64,000 nt of DNA from RBG-16-66-20 sp035308765. Lineage in GTDB: Bacteria; Pseudomonadota; Gammaproteobacteria; Burkholderiales; SG8-39. Location: positions 22,795-86,794 of the forward strand of contig DATGGA010000034.1 of NCBI GenBank assembly GCA_035308765.1, read 5' to 3'. Both the position numbers and the translations under genes were made by a program. Shown here in pieces: positions 1 through 9,207 of this stretch; positions within the stretch are counted from its first letter, which is position 1, and every line of letters begins with the position of its first letter. The notes under the pieces are model-generated. The model saw only the letters and a list, made by a program, of their open reading frames with translations, ran no database searches and was not told the DNA's origin.

Positions 1-96
1 ATAAGCGCCGAGCAGAGCGGCTCGCACGAAGGCATGCTCGCGACTGCGGATGCCCTGATCGGCATCGTGCGCAAGAACCTCGCCGCCAGGAAATAA
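1..96 (+). CDS. 3' end of an unidentified protein (partial)
   Basis: An open frame runs in from the left edge and stops at TAA 94-96. It encodes 31 residues ending in ADALIGIVRKNLAARK. The fragment is too short and featureless for a family call; it looks like the basic amphipathic C-terminus of a soluble protein. It converges on phaC, and the 34-base gap contains the 16-bp palindrome CCGCGCGATCGCGCGG (109-124), which has no T-run on either side. Confidence 0.5.
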   Translation: MSAEQSGSHEGMLATADALIGIVRKNLAARK

Positions 97-130
97 CCCG
101 CGGATCCGCCGCGCGATCGCGCGGCCGGCG

Positions 131-1888
131 CTACCTGGCCGACTTCAGCCGCAGCATGACGTAGCTGCCCGGCGCATCCTCCAGGGGATGCGCGGGGGTT
201 CTCGCTGCAACTTTCTCGCCCCCGTTACGCTCGTCCATCCAGGCCCGCCAGTCTTCCCACCACGACCCCGGGTGCTGCGTCGCGGCCTTAAACCAGTCAT
301 CCGCCGATTCGGGCCGGGCTTCATTGGTCCAGTATTGGTACTTCTTCGCCGACGGCGGATTGACGATGCCCGCGATGTGGCCCGAGCCGCCGAGCACGAA
401 GCGCACGTCGCCGCCCAGATACTTCGAGCCCTTGTAGGTGGTCTTCCAGGGCGCGATGTGGTCCTCGGCGGTGGAAATGAAATACGACGGCACCCTGACC
501 GTGGAGAGGTCGATGGGCACGCCTTCGAGCGTGATGCCGCCCGGCACGCCGAGCAGGTTCTTCAGGTACATGTTCCTGAGATAGAAGCTGTGCATGCGCG
601 CCGGCATCCGCGTCGCGTCAGAATTCCAGTAAAGCAGGTCGAACGGGAACGGGTCCTTGCCCATCAAGTAGTTGTTGATGACGAAGGACCACACCAGGTC
701 GTTGGCGCGCAGCAGGTTGAAGGTCGTGGCCATTTCCGAGCCTTCGAGGTAGCCGCGCTCGTTCATTTTCTTCTCGAGGCTGCCGACCTGCGCCTCGTCG
801 ATGAACACGCCCAGTTCGCCGGGCGCTGAAAAATCCAGCAGGCTGACGAAGAAAGTGGCGCAGGCGACGCGGTCTTCGCCTTTCGCGGTCAGATACGCCA
901 GCGTCGCGCCGAGCAAGGTGCCGCCCAGGCAGTAGCCGATGAAATTGACCTTGCGCTCGCCGGTCGCCTTCGCCACGGCATCGAGCGCCGCAAGCGGGCC
1001 CTGCTTCATGTAATCCTCGAATCCCATCTGCGCCAGGCGCGCGTCCGGGTTCACCCAGGAAAGCACGAATACGCTGTGGCCCTGGTCCAGCGCGTACTTG
1101 ATGAAGGAGTTCTTCTCGCGCAGATCGAGGATGTAGTACTTGTTGATCCACGGCGGAATGACGACGAGCGGGGTCTTGTAGGCCTGCGGCGTCGTCGGCA
1201 GGAACTGGATCAGTTGCATGAGCTCGGTCTGAAAAACGACCTTGCCCGGCGTGGTGGCGACGTTCCGGCCGAGCTGAAAGGCCTTCTCGTCGGTCATGCT
1301 GATGCCGCCTTTCTCGATGTCGCCGAGCAGGTTGTCGAGCCCCTTGAGCAGGTTCTGGCCGCCGCTCGCCACCGTCTCCCGCAGCACCTGCGGGTTGGTG
1401 AGCGCGAAGTTGGAAGGCGCGAGCGCATCGACATACTGGCGGGTAAAGAACGCGACCTTCCTTTCGGACTCGGCCGGCAGGCCCTCGACCTCCGCCACCG
1501 CATGCTGGATGTGGCGCGCGGTGATGAGGTAGGACTGCTTGATGTAGTCGAACAGGAAATTGGAGTTCCAGTCGTCGTCCTTGAAGCGGCCGTCGCCCTT
1601 GGCGGGCACTGCCACCGGCGCCGTCGCCACGCCCATCAGTTTCATCCAGCTCGACTGCCAGAGCTGCACGTAGTCGGTCATCAGGCTGGCCGAGGTCGCG
1701 ATCAGCGCCGCGGGATTGGAGAGCATCTTCGCGTACAGGTCCATGTACGCCTTGGCGAGGCCCAGTTCGTCGCCCGAAGCGGAATGTTTCGCCGCGAAGT
1801 CGGCGAATATCCGCGCCGAACGTTCGGCCACTTCCTGCAGCACGTGCGCGGTCTCTTCGGGATTCAGCGGTTTCAGCCTGCCGTCCAT
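131..1888 (-). CDS. phaC: Class I polyhydroxyalkanoate synthase (PhaC)
   Basis: Polymerises (R)-3-hydroxyacyl-CoA into PHA storage polyester at the granule surface. The protein has 585 residues, the usual class I length (about 590). The N-terminal domain covers roughly 1-200 and the alpha/beta-hydrolase catalytic domain follows. The lipase-like box G-Y-C-L-G places the catalytic cysteine at C320. D476 (AEDHIAPW) and H504 (GSGHIAG) complete the triad, close to the Cupriavidus PhaC positions. The motif FVLSWVNPD is also typical. The open frame extends further upstream, but ATG 1888 is preferred because a strong AGGCGAGGGGGAG ribosome site precedes it and the conserved N-terminus begins there. 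The gene lies 13 bases behind an MBL-fold hydrolase and is probably co-transcribed with it. No phaA, phaB or phasin gene is nearby. Confidence 0.95.
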   Translation of the reverse strand: MDGRLKPLNPEETAHVLQEVAERSARIFADFAAKHSASGDELGLAKAYMDLYAKMLSNPAALIATSASLMTDYVQLWQSSWMKLMGVATAPVAVPAKGDGRFKDDDWNSNFLFDYIKQSYLITARHIQHAVAEVEGLPAESERKVAFFTRQYVDALAPSNFALTNPQVLRETVASGGQNLLKGLDNLLGDIEKGGISMTDEKAFQLGRNVATTPGKVVFQTELMQLIQFLPTTPQAYKTPLVVIPPWINKYYILDLREKNSFIKYALDQGHSVFVLSWVNPDARLAQMGFEDYMKQGPLAALDAVAKATGERKVNFIGYCLGGTLLGATLAYLTAKGEDRVACATFFVSLLDFSAPGELGVFIDEAQVGSLEKKMNERGYLEGSEMATTFNLLRANDLVWSFVINNYLMGKDPFPFDLLYWNSDATRMPARMHSFYLRNMYLKNLLGVPGGITLEGVPIDLSTVRVPSYFISTAEDHIAPWKTTYKGSKYLGGDVRFVLGGSGHIAGIVNPPSAKKYQYWTNEARPESADDWFKAATQHPGSWWEDWRAWMDERNGGEKVAARTPAHPLEDAPGSYVMLRLKSAR

Positions 1889-1901
1889 GGCTCCCCCTCG
1901 C

Positions 1902-2939
1902 CTAGCCCGGCGCGAAGCGCGCCACGCCGTCGGAGCCCACCGCCCGCGCGAGCTGCCCTTCATAGTGCAGATAGTGCAGGTGCGCGATCGCCTCGCCCAT
2001 GGCGAAGAAAATCTGGCTGGTGTCGAGCTTGCGCCGGAACAGCACTTCCAGCACCTCGGCGGCGGCGCGCGGCGACGCGGCGCAGTATGCCTTGAGCTCC
2101 GCGAGCCGCTCCGCATGGTGCGCTTCCAGCTGAGCGATGCGCGCATGCGCGCCGCGGAACGGCAGGCCGTGGGAGGGCAGGACGAAAACATCCTGCGGCA
2201 AGGCAAGGTAGCGCCGGATGGATTCGAGGAACAGGCGCAGCGGATTCGACCGCGGATCGATCGGCCGCACCGCGACATTGGTCGAGATGCGCGGCAGCAG
2301 CATGTCGCCCGAGATGAGCACGTTCAGCGCCTCGCAATGCAGTGAAACATGCTCGGGCGCATGGCCGTAGCCGAGCATCACCTTCCAGCCGCGGCCGCCG
2401 ACCGCGATGGATTCTTCGCCGAATATCCTGCGATGCGAGAACGGAAAATCCGGCACCATCGTCTTGTAGAGGCCGCCGCGCGCCAGCAATGCATTGGTCT
2501 GCGCCACATCCAACCCGTTGGCGCGGAACAACTCCTTCTGCGCCTCGGGCGAATAGCCGGCGGCGCCGTGGCGCGCCGCGTGCACCGTGAGATATTCGCC
2601 GCGCGTCATCCACAACTCGGCGCCCGCGCGCTTGCACAGCCAGGCTGCGTTGCCTGCGTGATCGGGGTGGTAGTGCGTCACCAGCACGCGCTTCACCGGC
2701 CTGCCGCCGATTTTTTCCGAGAAAATCCTGTCCCACAATGCCCGCGTGGGTTCGTTGCCCAGGCCGGTATCGACAAGCAGCCAGCACGGGTTTTCCTTCG
2801 TTCCGTCTTCCAGCATCCACAGGTTGATGTGGTCGAGCTGGAACGGCAGCGCCATGCGCAGCCAGTGCACACCGGGGGCGACCTCGGTCGTGGTGCCCGG
2901 CGCGGGCGGATTCGGAAACGGATAGTCGAGAGCGGCCAC
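1902..2939 (-). CDS. MBL-fold metallo-hydrolase
   Basis: Metallo-beta-lactamase superfamily hydrolase of about 345 residues. The metal-binding signature THYHPDHAG (HxHxDH) is intact, followed by a second half with GHAPEHVSLHC, SGDMLLP and PSHGLPF. A C-terminal helical region of the kind found in LACTB2-like members follows. The substrate is unknown; thioester or lactone hydrolysis is possible given the adjacent PHA and acyl-CoA genes. The start is uncertain: GTG 2939 (VAALDYPFPNPPAPG) gives the N-terminus I would expect for the family, and GTG 2957 is an alternative. Only 24 bases separate it from the divergent liuR, so its promoter must overlap the liuR start region. Confidence 0.8.
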   Translation of the reverse strand: MAALDYPFPNPPAPGTTTEVAPGVHWLRMALPFQLDHINLWMLEDGTKENPCWLLVDTGLGNEPTRALWDRIFSEKIGGRPVKRVLVTHYHPDHAGNAAWLCKRAGAELWMTRGEYLTVHAARHGAAGYSPEAQKELFRANGLDVAQTNALLARGGLYKTMVPDFPFSHRRIFGEESIAVGGRGWKVMLGYGHAPEHVSLHCEALNVLISGDMLLPRISTNVAVRPIDPRSNPLRLFLESIRRYLALPQDVFVLPSHGLPFRGAHARIAQLEAHHAERLAELKAYCAASPRAAAEVLEVLFRRKLDTSQIFFAMGEAIAHLHYLHYEGQLARAVGSDGVARFAPG

Positions 2940-2963
2940 GCGGTAGAATCTCTGCACCCTACC

Positions 2964-3356
2964 ATGCAGCAAAGCGAAAAGGAACGCGGCGAGTTTTCCA
3001 TCGGCGAGCTGGCGACCGAATTCGACGTCACGCCGCGCGCGATCCGTTTCTACGAGGATCACGGGCTGCTGGCTCCCAGGCGCGCCGGGCAACGCCGCAT
3101 CTACTCGCCGCGCGACCGCACGCGGCTCAAACTCACGCTGCGCGGCAAGCGCCTGGGACTCACGCTGTCGGAGATCCGCGAGCTGATCGACATGTACGAG
3201 CCCGGGCGCGACGAGCGGCCGCAGCTCAAGCGCTTCCTCGCGGTGCTGGAATCCCACAAGGCAAGCCTGCAGCAGCAGCGCATGGATATCCAGGCACAGC
3301 TCACCGAGCTCGAGGTCTTCGAGAAAAAGATCCGCCGGCAGCTTGGGCGGGATTGA
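2964..3356 (+). CDS. liuR: MerR-family regulator of leucine/isovalerate degradation (LiuR-like)
   Basis: A 130-residue MerR-type DNA-binding protein. The N-terminal winged helix begins FSIGELATEFDVTPRAIRFY and is followed by the wing and a C-terminal coiled-coil dimerisation helix (roughly residues 80-125). The motif LTLRGKRLGLTLSEIRELID is characteristic of the LiuR branch, and the next genes are a full liu pathway, which supports the assignment. LiuR proteins usually act as acyl-CoA-sensing local regulators. ATG 2964 has no clear Shine-Dalgarno site; a TAGAAT box at 2944-2949 would put transcription start only a few bases upstream, so the message may be nearly leaderless. Its stop codon lies inside the proposed operator. 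Confidence 0.9.
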   Translation: MQQSEKERGEFSIGELATEFDVTPRAIRFYEDHGLLAPRRAGQRRIYSPRDRTRLKLTLRGKRLGLTLSEIRELIDMYEPGRDERPQLKRFLAVLESHKASLQQQRMDIQAQLTELEVFEKKIRRQLGRD

Positions 3357-3374
3357 CGTTTACGTAAACGTCAA
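3353..3374. promoter_or_regulatory. Probable LiuR operator and liu promoter
   Basis: A 22-bp perfect palindrome with half-site TTGACGTTTAC is centred between 3363 and 3364. It overlaps the liuR stop codon and ends 30 bases before the ivd start. It also contains a plausible -35 (TTGACG, 3353-3358), spaced 17 bases from TAACGT (3376-3381). A palindrome inside the spacer is the classical MerR-family geometry. ACGT-centred palindromes are the reported type of LiuR site in proteobacteria; the assignment here is inferred. Confidence 0.75.
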
Positions 3375-3404
3375 GTAACGTAGCGGATTTCCCTCGACCC
3401 GGCC

Positions 3405-4550
3405 ATGGACTATCCCTTTCTCCGCTTCGCGCACGGCGAAACCGTCGACATGCTGCGCGCCACCGTGCGCGACTTCGCGGCGGTGGAGATCGCCACGCGC
3501 GCCGCGCAGATCGACGCCAGCAACCAGTTTCCGCCGGACCTGTGGCAGAAGTTCGGCCACCTGGGCCTGCTCGGCATCACGGTCGAGGAGGAATACGGCG
3601 GCACGCAGATGGGCTATCTCGCGCACATCGTCGCCATGGAGGAAATCAGCCGCGCCTCGGCCTCGGTAGGCCTTTCCTATGGCGCGCACTCCAACCTGTG
3701 CGTGAACCAGATCCGCAGGAACGGCAGCGGCGCGCAGCGCAGGAAATACCTGCCCAGGCTGATTTCCGGCGAACACGTCGGCGCTTTGGCCATGTCGGAG
3801 CCCGGCGCGGGATCGGACGTAGTCGGAATGAGATTGAAGGCCGAAAGACGCGGAGACCGCTACGTCCTGAACGGCAACAAGATGTGGATCACGAACGGGC
3901 CCGACGCCGATGTGCTGGTTATTTATGGAAAGGGCGAAGGCATCACCGCCTTCATCATCGAGAAAGGCATGAAGGGCTTCGGCACCGCGCAAAAACTCGA
4001 CAAGCTGGGCATGCGCGGATCCAACACCTGCGAGCTCGTGTTCCGGGATTGCGAGGTGCCGGCAGAGAACGTGCTCGGCGAGGAAGGCAAAGGCGTGAAA
4101 GTGCTGATGTCGGGACTGGACTACGAGCGCGCGGTGCTCGCCGGCGGTCCGCTCGGCATCATGGGCGCCTGCCTCGACGCAGTGCTTCCCTACGTGCATG
4201 AAAGAAAGCAGTTCGGCCAGCCGATCGGCGAATTCCAGCTGATGCAGGGCAAGCTCGCCGACATGTACGCCACCTATTCCGCCTGCCGCGCCTACGTCTA
4301 CGCGGTTGGACAGGCGCTCGACCGTGGCGAGACCACGCGCAAGGACGCCGCCGGCGCGATCCTGTACGCGGCCGAAAAAGCGACCTGGATGGCGGGCGAA
4401 GCGATCCAGGCGCTGGGCGGCATGGGCTACATCAACGAAACGCCCACCGGGCGGCTGTGGCGCGACGCCAAGCTCTACGAAATCGGCGCCGGCACCTCCG
4501 AAATCCGCCGCTGGCTGATCGGCCGCGAACTGTTTGCGGAGACGCAATGA
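3405..4550 (+). CDS. liuA: Isovaleryl-CoA dehydrogenase
   Basis: FAD-dependent acyl-CoA dehydrogenase of 381 residues. It oxidises isovaleryl-CoA to 3-methylcrotonyl-CoA, the first committed step of leucine degradation after the branched-chain dehydrogenase. Signatures seen include ALAMSEPGAGSDV (FAD/substrate loop), KMWITNGPDADV, and the C-terminal QALGGMGYINETPTGRLWRD with EIGAGTSEIRR. LDYERAVLAGGPLG matches the helix that carries the catalytic glutamate in isovaleryl-CoA dehydrogenases, which separates it from short-chain relatives. It is the first gene of the liu operon, 48 bases after liuR. It overlaps the carbonic anhydrase gene by ATGA, so the two are probably translationally coupled. 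Confidence 0.93.
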   Translation: MDYPFLRFAHGETVDMLRATVRDFAAVEIATRAAQIDASNQFPPDLWQKFGHLGLLGITVEEEYGGTQMGYLAHIVAMEEISRASASVGLSYGAHSNLCVNQIRRNGSGAQRRKYLPRLISGEHVGALAMSEPGAGSDVVGMRLKAERRGDRYVLNGNKMWITNGPDADVLVIYGKGEGITAFIIEKGMKGFGTAQKLDKLGMRGSNTCELVFRDCEVPAENVLGEEGKGVKVLMSGLDYERAVLAGGPLGIMGACLDAVLPYVHERKQFGQPIGEFQLMQGKLADMYATYSACRAYVYAVGQALDRGETTRKDAAGAILYAAEKATWMAGEAIQALGGMGYINETPTGRLWRDAKLYEIGAGTSEIRRWLIGRELFAETQ

Positions 4551-5152
4551 CGGACGTCGCCGACCTGTTCAAGCGCAACCGGTCGTGGGCGGAAGGCATG
4601 CGCGCCGCCGACCCGGACTTTTTCAACGCGCTCGCACACCAGCAGGCGCCCGAGTTCCTCTGGATCGGCTGCTCGGACAGCCGGGTGCCCGCCAACCAGA
4701 TCACCGGCCTCGCGCCGGGCGAAGTGTTCGTGCATCGCAACGTCGCCAACCTGGTCGTGCACACCGACCTGAACTGCCTGTCGGTGCTGCAGTTCGCGGT
4801 CGACCTGCTGCGCGTGCGTCACGTCATCGTCTGCGGCCACTACGGCTGCAGCGGCATTCATGCGGCGCTGCACGGCCACAAGGTCGGTCTTGCCGACAAC
4901 TGGCTGCGCCACGTGCAGGACGTATCGGAGAACCATGCAGCGGAACTGGGTGCGATTGCCGATCCAGCGGCGCGTGAGCGGCGGCTTTGCGAACTGAACG
5001 TCGTAGAACAGGTGCGGCACGTCTGCGAGGCCACCGTGGTCCAGGACGCTTGGGCGGCCGGCCGGCCGCTCGCCGTGCACGGCTGGATCTACGGCCTGGA
5101 TGACGGGCTGCTGCGCGATCTCGACTGCACGCGCGAAGGGTCGCGGCCGTGA
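4547..5152 (+). CDS. Beta-class carbonic anhydrase
   Basis: Interconverts CO2 and bicarbonate. The protein has 201 residues, normal for the bacterial beta class. The zinc site is visible as C42-S-D44-S-R in GCSDSRV and H98-x2-C101 in CGHYGCSG. The gene starts inside the stop of liuA (ATGA overlap) and is followed after 37 bases by a thiolase, so it sits within the liu operon. The inferred role is to provide bicarbonate to the biotin-dependent methylcrotonyl-CoA carboxylase encoded downstream. I chose ATG 4547 over an upstream in-frame start because the overlap and the family N-terminus agree. Confidence 0.9.
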   Translation: MTDVADLFKRNRSWAEGMRAADPDFFNALAHQQAPEFLWIGCSDSRVPANQITGLAPGEVFVHRNVANLVVHTDLNCLSVLQFAVDLLRVRHVIVCGHYGCSGIHAALHGHKVGLADNWLRHVQDVSENHAAELGAIADPAARERRLCELNVVEQVRHVCEATVVQDAWAAGRPLAVHGWIYGLDDGLLRDLDCTREGSRP

Positions 5153-5189
5153 GCGCCTGTATAACTGCGGCATCGCCAAGGAGAGAGTC

Positions 5190-6374
5190 ATGCCAACCGA
5201 CCCCATAGTCATCGTTTCCGCCGCCCGCACGCCGATGGGCGCGTTCCAGGGCGAACTCAAGGGTTTCGCCGCGCCCGAACTGGGCGCCGCCGCGATCCGC
5301 GCGGTCGTGGAGCGCGCAAAGCTGAAACCGGAAGACGTGCAGGAGGTCCTGATGGGCTGCGTGTTGCCCGCAGGCCAGGGCCAGGCGCCCGCGCGCCAGG
5401 CGGCTCTCGGCGCGGGACTGGCGCTGTCCACCGGCTGCACCACGGTCAACAAGATGTGCGGCTCGGGCATGAAGGCCGCGATGCTGGCGCACGATGCCTT
5501 GGTTTCCCATTCCTGTGAAATTGTCGTGGCGGGCGGGATGGAGTCGATGACCAACGCGCCTTACCTGCTTCCCAAGGCACGCGCGGGACTGCGCATGGGC
5601 CACGGCCAGGTGATCGATCACATGTTCTGCGACGGCCTGGAGGACGCGTACGAAAAGGGCCGGCTGATGGGCACCTTCGCCGAGGAGTGCGCCGGGTCAT
5701 ACAGGTTTTCCCGCGAGTCGCAGGACGACTTTGCGATTCAATCTTTGAAGAGGGCGAAGCAAGCCAATAGCGACGGCTCATTTGCCTGGGAGATCACGCC
5801 CCTCGCCATCAAATCCGGCAAGGAGCAGAAGTTCATCGAGATGGACGAGCAGCCGTTCAAGGCGAACCTGGACAAAATTCCGACGCTCAAACCGGCGTTC
5901 CGCAAGGACGGCACGGTGACGGCGGCGAACTCATCCTCCATCTCCGATGGCGCCGCGGCGCTGGTGCTGATGCGCCGCTCGACGGCCGAGCAGCGCGGCC
6001 TCGCGCCGCTCGCGACCATTATCGGCCATTCAACGCACGCCCAGGCGCCGGGGCTGTTCACCACCGCGCCGGTGGGCGCGATCCGCAGGCTCTTCGAACG
6101 TACCGGCTGGTCCGCGGACGGGGTCGACCTCTATGAAATCAACGAGGCCTTCGCGGTGGTCGCCATGGCCGCGATGAAGGAACACCGGCTGCCGCACGAC
6201 AAGGTGAACGTGCACGGCGGCGCCTGCGCGCTCGGCCACCCGATCGGCGCATCGGGCGCGCGCATCCTCGTGACCCTGATCGGCGCGCTGCGCAAGCGCG
6301 GCGGCAAGCGCGGCGTGGCGTCGCTTTGCATCGGCGGCGGCGAAGCCACGGCGATGGCCATCGAACTTGCATGA
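5190..6374 (+). CDS. Acetyl-CoA C-acetyltransferase (thiolase)
   Basis: Thiolase-superfamily enzyme of 394 residues. It condenses or cleaves acetoacetyl-CoA; in this operon it would act on the acetoacetate arm of leucine breakdown, and it could also feed PHA synthesis. The nucleophile C90 lies in NKMCGSGMKA. The C-terminal catalytic motifs are GGACALGHPIGASGAR and CIGGGEA. The start ATG 5190 is preceded by AAGGAGAG. It overlaps the following thioesterase gene by ATGA. The exact substrate range (acetoacetyl-CoA versus longer 3-ketoacyl-CoA) cannot be read from sequence. Confidence 0.9.
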   Translation: MPTDPIVIVSAARTPMGAFQGELKGFAAPELGAAAIRAVVERAKLKPEDVQEVLMGCVLPAGQGQAPARQAALGAGLALSTGCTTVNKMCGSGMKAAMLAHDALVSHSCEIVVAGGMESMTNAPYLLPKARAGLRMGHGQVIDHMFCDGLEDAYEKGRLMGTFAEECAGSYRFSRESQDDFAIQSLKRAKQANSDGSFAWEITPLAIKSGKEQKFIEMDEQPFKANLDKIPTLKPAFRKDGTVTAANSSSISDGAAALVLMRRSTAEQRGLAPLATIIGHSTHAQAPGLFTTAPVGAIRRLFERTGWSADGVDLYEINEAFAVVAMAAMKEHRLPHDKVNVHGGACALGHPIGASGARILVTLIGALRKRGGKRGVASLCIGGGEATAMAIELA

Positions 6375-6772
6375 ACGCCGGCAAGGCCGCGCTGCAAAAA
6401 CTGCTCGGGCGCTCGCGCTTTGTCGGCGGCTACGGGCTGAAGCTGCTGTCGGTGACGAACGAGGAGTGCACCATCGCGATGCCTTTCCGCCGCGCCTTCG
6501 AGCGGCCCGGCGGCACGGTGAACGGGCCGGCCTTCATGGCGGCGGCGGATTGCGCCATGTGGCTGGCGATCAAGCGGCACATCGGCATCGAGCATGATGC
6601 CGTGACTTCTGAACTCAATACCGCGTTCCTGAACGCCGCGCGCCGCGAGACCGTGTACTGCACAGCCCGTGTCCTCAAGCTCGGCAAGCGCATCATCTAC
6701 GGCACGGCCGAGTGCCATGACCGCCGCGGCAGGATCTTCACCCACCATACCGTGACTTACGCCCGCATTTGA
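6371..6772 (+). CDS. Hotdog-fold thioesterase (DUF4442/PaaI-like)
   Basis: A 133-residue small protein with hotdog-fold features. The core helix segment GGTVNGPAFMAAADCAMWLAI is followed by strands around TSELNTAFLNAARRETVYCTARVLKLGKR. It probably hydrolyses an acyl-CoA, perhaps rescuing CoA from stalled intermediates of the liu pathway; the substrate is unknown. It starts inside the thiolase stop (ATGA) and ends 13 bases before liuB, so it is firmly within the operon. DUF4442 and PaaI families are hard to separate by eye. Confidence 0.75.
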   Translation: MNAGKAALQKLLGRSRFVGGYGLKLLSVTNEECTIAMPFRRAFERPGGTVNGPAFMAAADCAMWLAIKRHIGIEHDAVTSELNTAFLNAARRETVYCTARVLKLGKRIIYGTAECHDRRGRIFTHHTVTYARI

Positions 6773-6785
6773 CCCACTAATCCTG

Positions 6786-8372
<1,587 letters not shown>

Positions 8373-8381
8373 CGGAGAGCC

Positions 8382-9206
8382 ATGGCAGAAAACCTGATCG
8401 TAGAGAAGCGCAACCTCGTCGCCATCGTGACGCTCAACCGCCCGGAGGTACGCAATGCCTTTGACGATGTTTTGATTTCGAATTTGACAAAAACATTTTT
8501 AGAGCTGGAAAGAGATGAAACGGTTCGTGCAGTAGTGCTCGCGGGCGCGGGCTCCGCGTTCTGCGCCGGCGCCGACCTGAACTGGATGAAGCGCATGGCC
8601 GGCTACGGCTACGACGACAACCTCAAGGACGCCAATGCGCTGGCGGAAATGCTCAAGGCGCTCGACCGCATGTCCAAGCCCACCGTCGCGCGCGTGCACG
8701 GCCCCGCCTATGCCGGCGGCGTCGGCCTGGTCGCGGCCTGCGACATCGCGATCGGCTCGCAGCACGCGGAGTTCTGCCTCACCGAGGTGAGACTCGGCCT
8801 CTCCCCCGCCACCATCAGCCCCTACGTGGTTCGCGCCATGGGCGAGCGCCTCGCGCGGCGCTACTTTCTCACAGGGGAAGTAATCGACGCCGGCGAGGCC
8901 TATCGCATGCGCCTGCTGGCGGATATTTCCCCGCCGGAAGAACTCGACGGCGCGGTCAATGCGCTGCTCGGCCACCTCGTGCTCGGCGGGCGCGAGGCTC
9001 ACGCCAAGATCAAGGACCTGATCCGCGCCGTGTCCGCGGGTCCCGCCGACGACGCCATGATCTCCGACACGGCGAAGCGCATCGCGGAAATCCGCGTCTC
9101 GCCGGAAGGCCGGGAGGGCATCGCCTCCTTCCTCGAGAAACGCAAGCCCAATTGGGTGAAGCAGTTCGAAACGGTGCGCGTCAAGCCGCCGCGGAAGAAA
9201 AAGTAG
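8382..9206 (+). CDS. liuC: Methylglutaconyl-CoA hydratase (enoyl-CoA hydratase family)
   Basis: Crotonase-superfamily protein of 274 residues. Its place in the operon predicts hydration of 3-methylglutaconyl-CoA to HMG-CoA. Oxyanion-hole segments are visible as VLAGAGSAFCAGADLNWMKR and VHGPAYAGGVGLVAACDIAI, followed by AEFCLTEVRLGLSPATISPYV. GAGSAFCAGADL with the following WMKRM is typical of the LiuC/AUH branch. The ATG has a GGAGAG ribosome site. An AT-rich codon patch occurs at about 8459-8536. It is followed after 1 base by the GTG of liuD. Confidence 0.9.
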   Translation: MAENLIVEKRNLVAIVTLNRPEVRNAFDDVLISNLTKTFLELERDETVRAVVLAGAGSAFCAGADLNWMKRMAGYGYDDNLKDANALAEMLKALDRMSKPTVARVHGPAYAGGVGLVAACDIAIGSQHAEFCLTEVRLGLSPATISPYVVRAMGERLARRYFLTGEVIDAGEAYRMRLLADISPPEELDGAVNALLGHLVLGGREAHAKIKDLIRAVSAGPADDAMISDTAKRIAEIRVSPEGREGIASFLEKRKPNWVKQFETVRVKPPRKKK

Positions 9207-9207
9207 C

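Noticed and set aside
109..124. CCGCGCGATCGCGCGG palindrome as a terminator
   Set aside because: No T-run on either strand, and random GC-rich palindromes are common in this composition.
131..2278. phaC extended to 715 codons
   Set aside because: The extra N-terminus is the MBL-hydrolase gene read in the wrong frame. ATG 1888 has a strong ribosome site and the family N-terminus.
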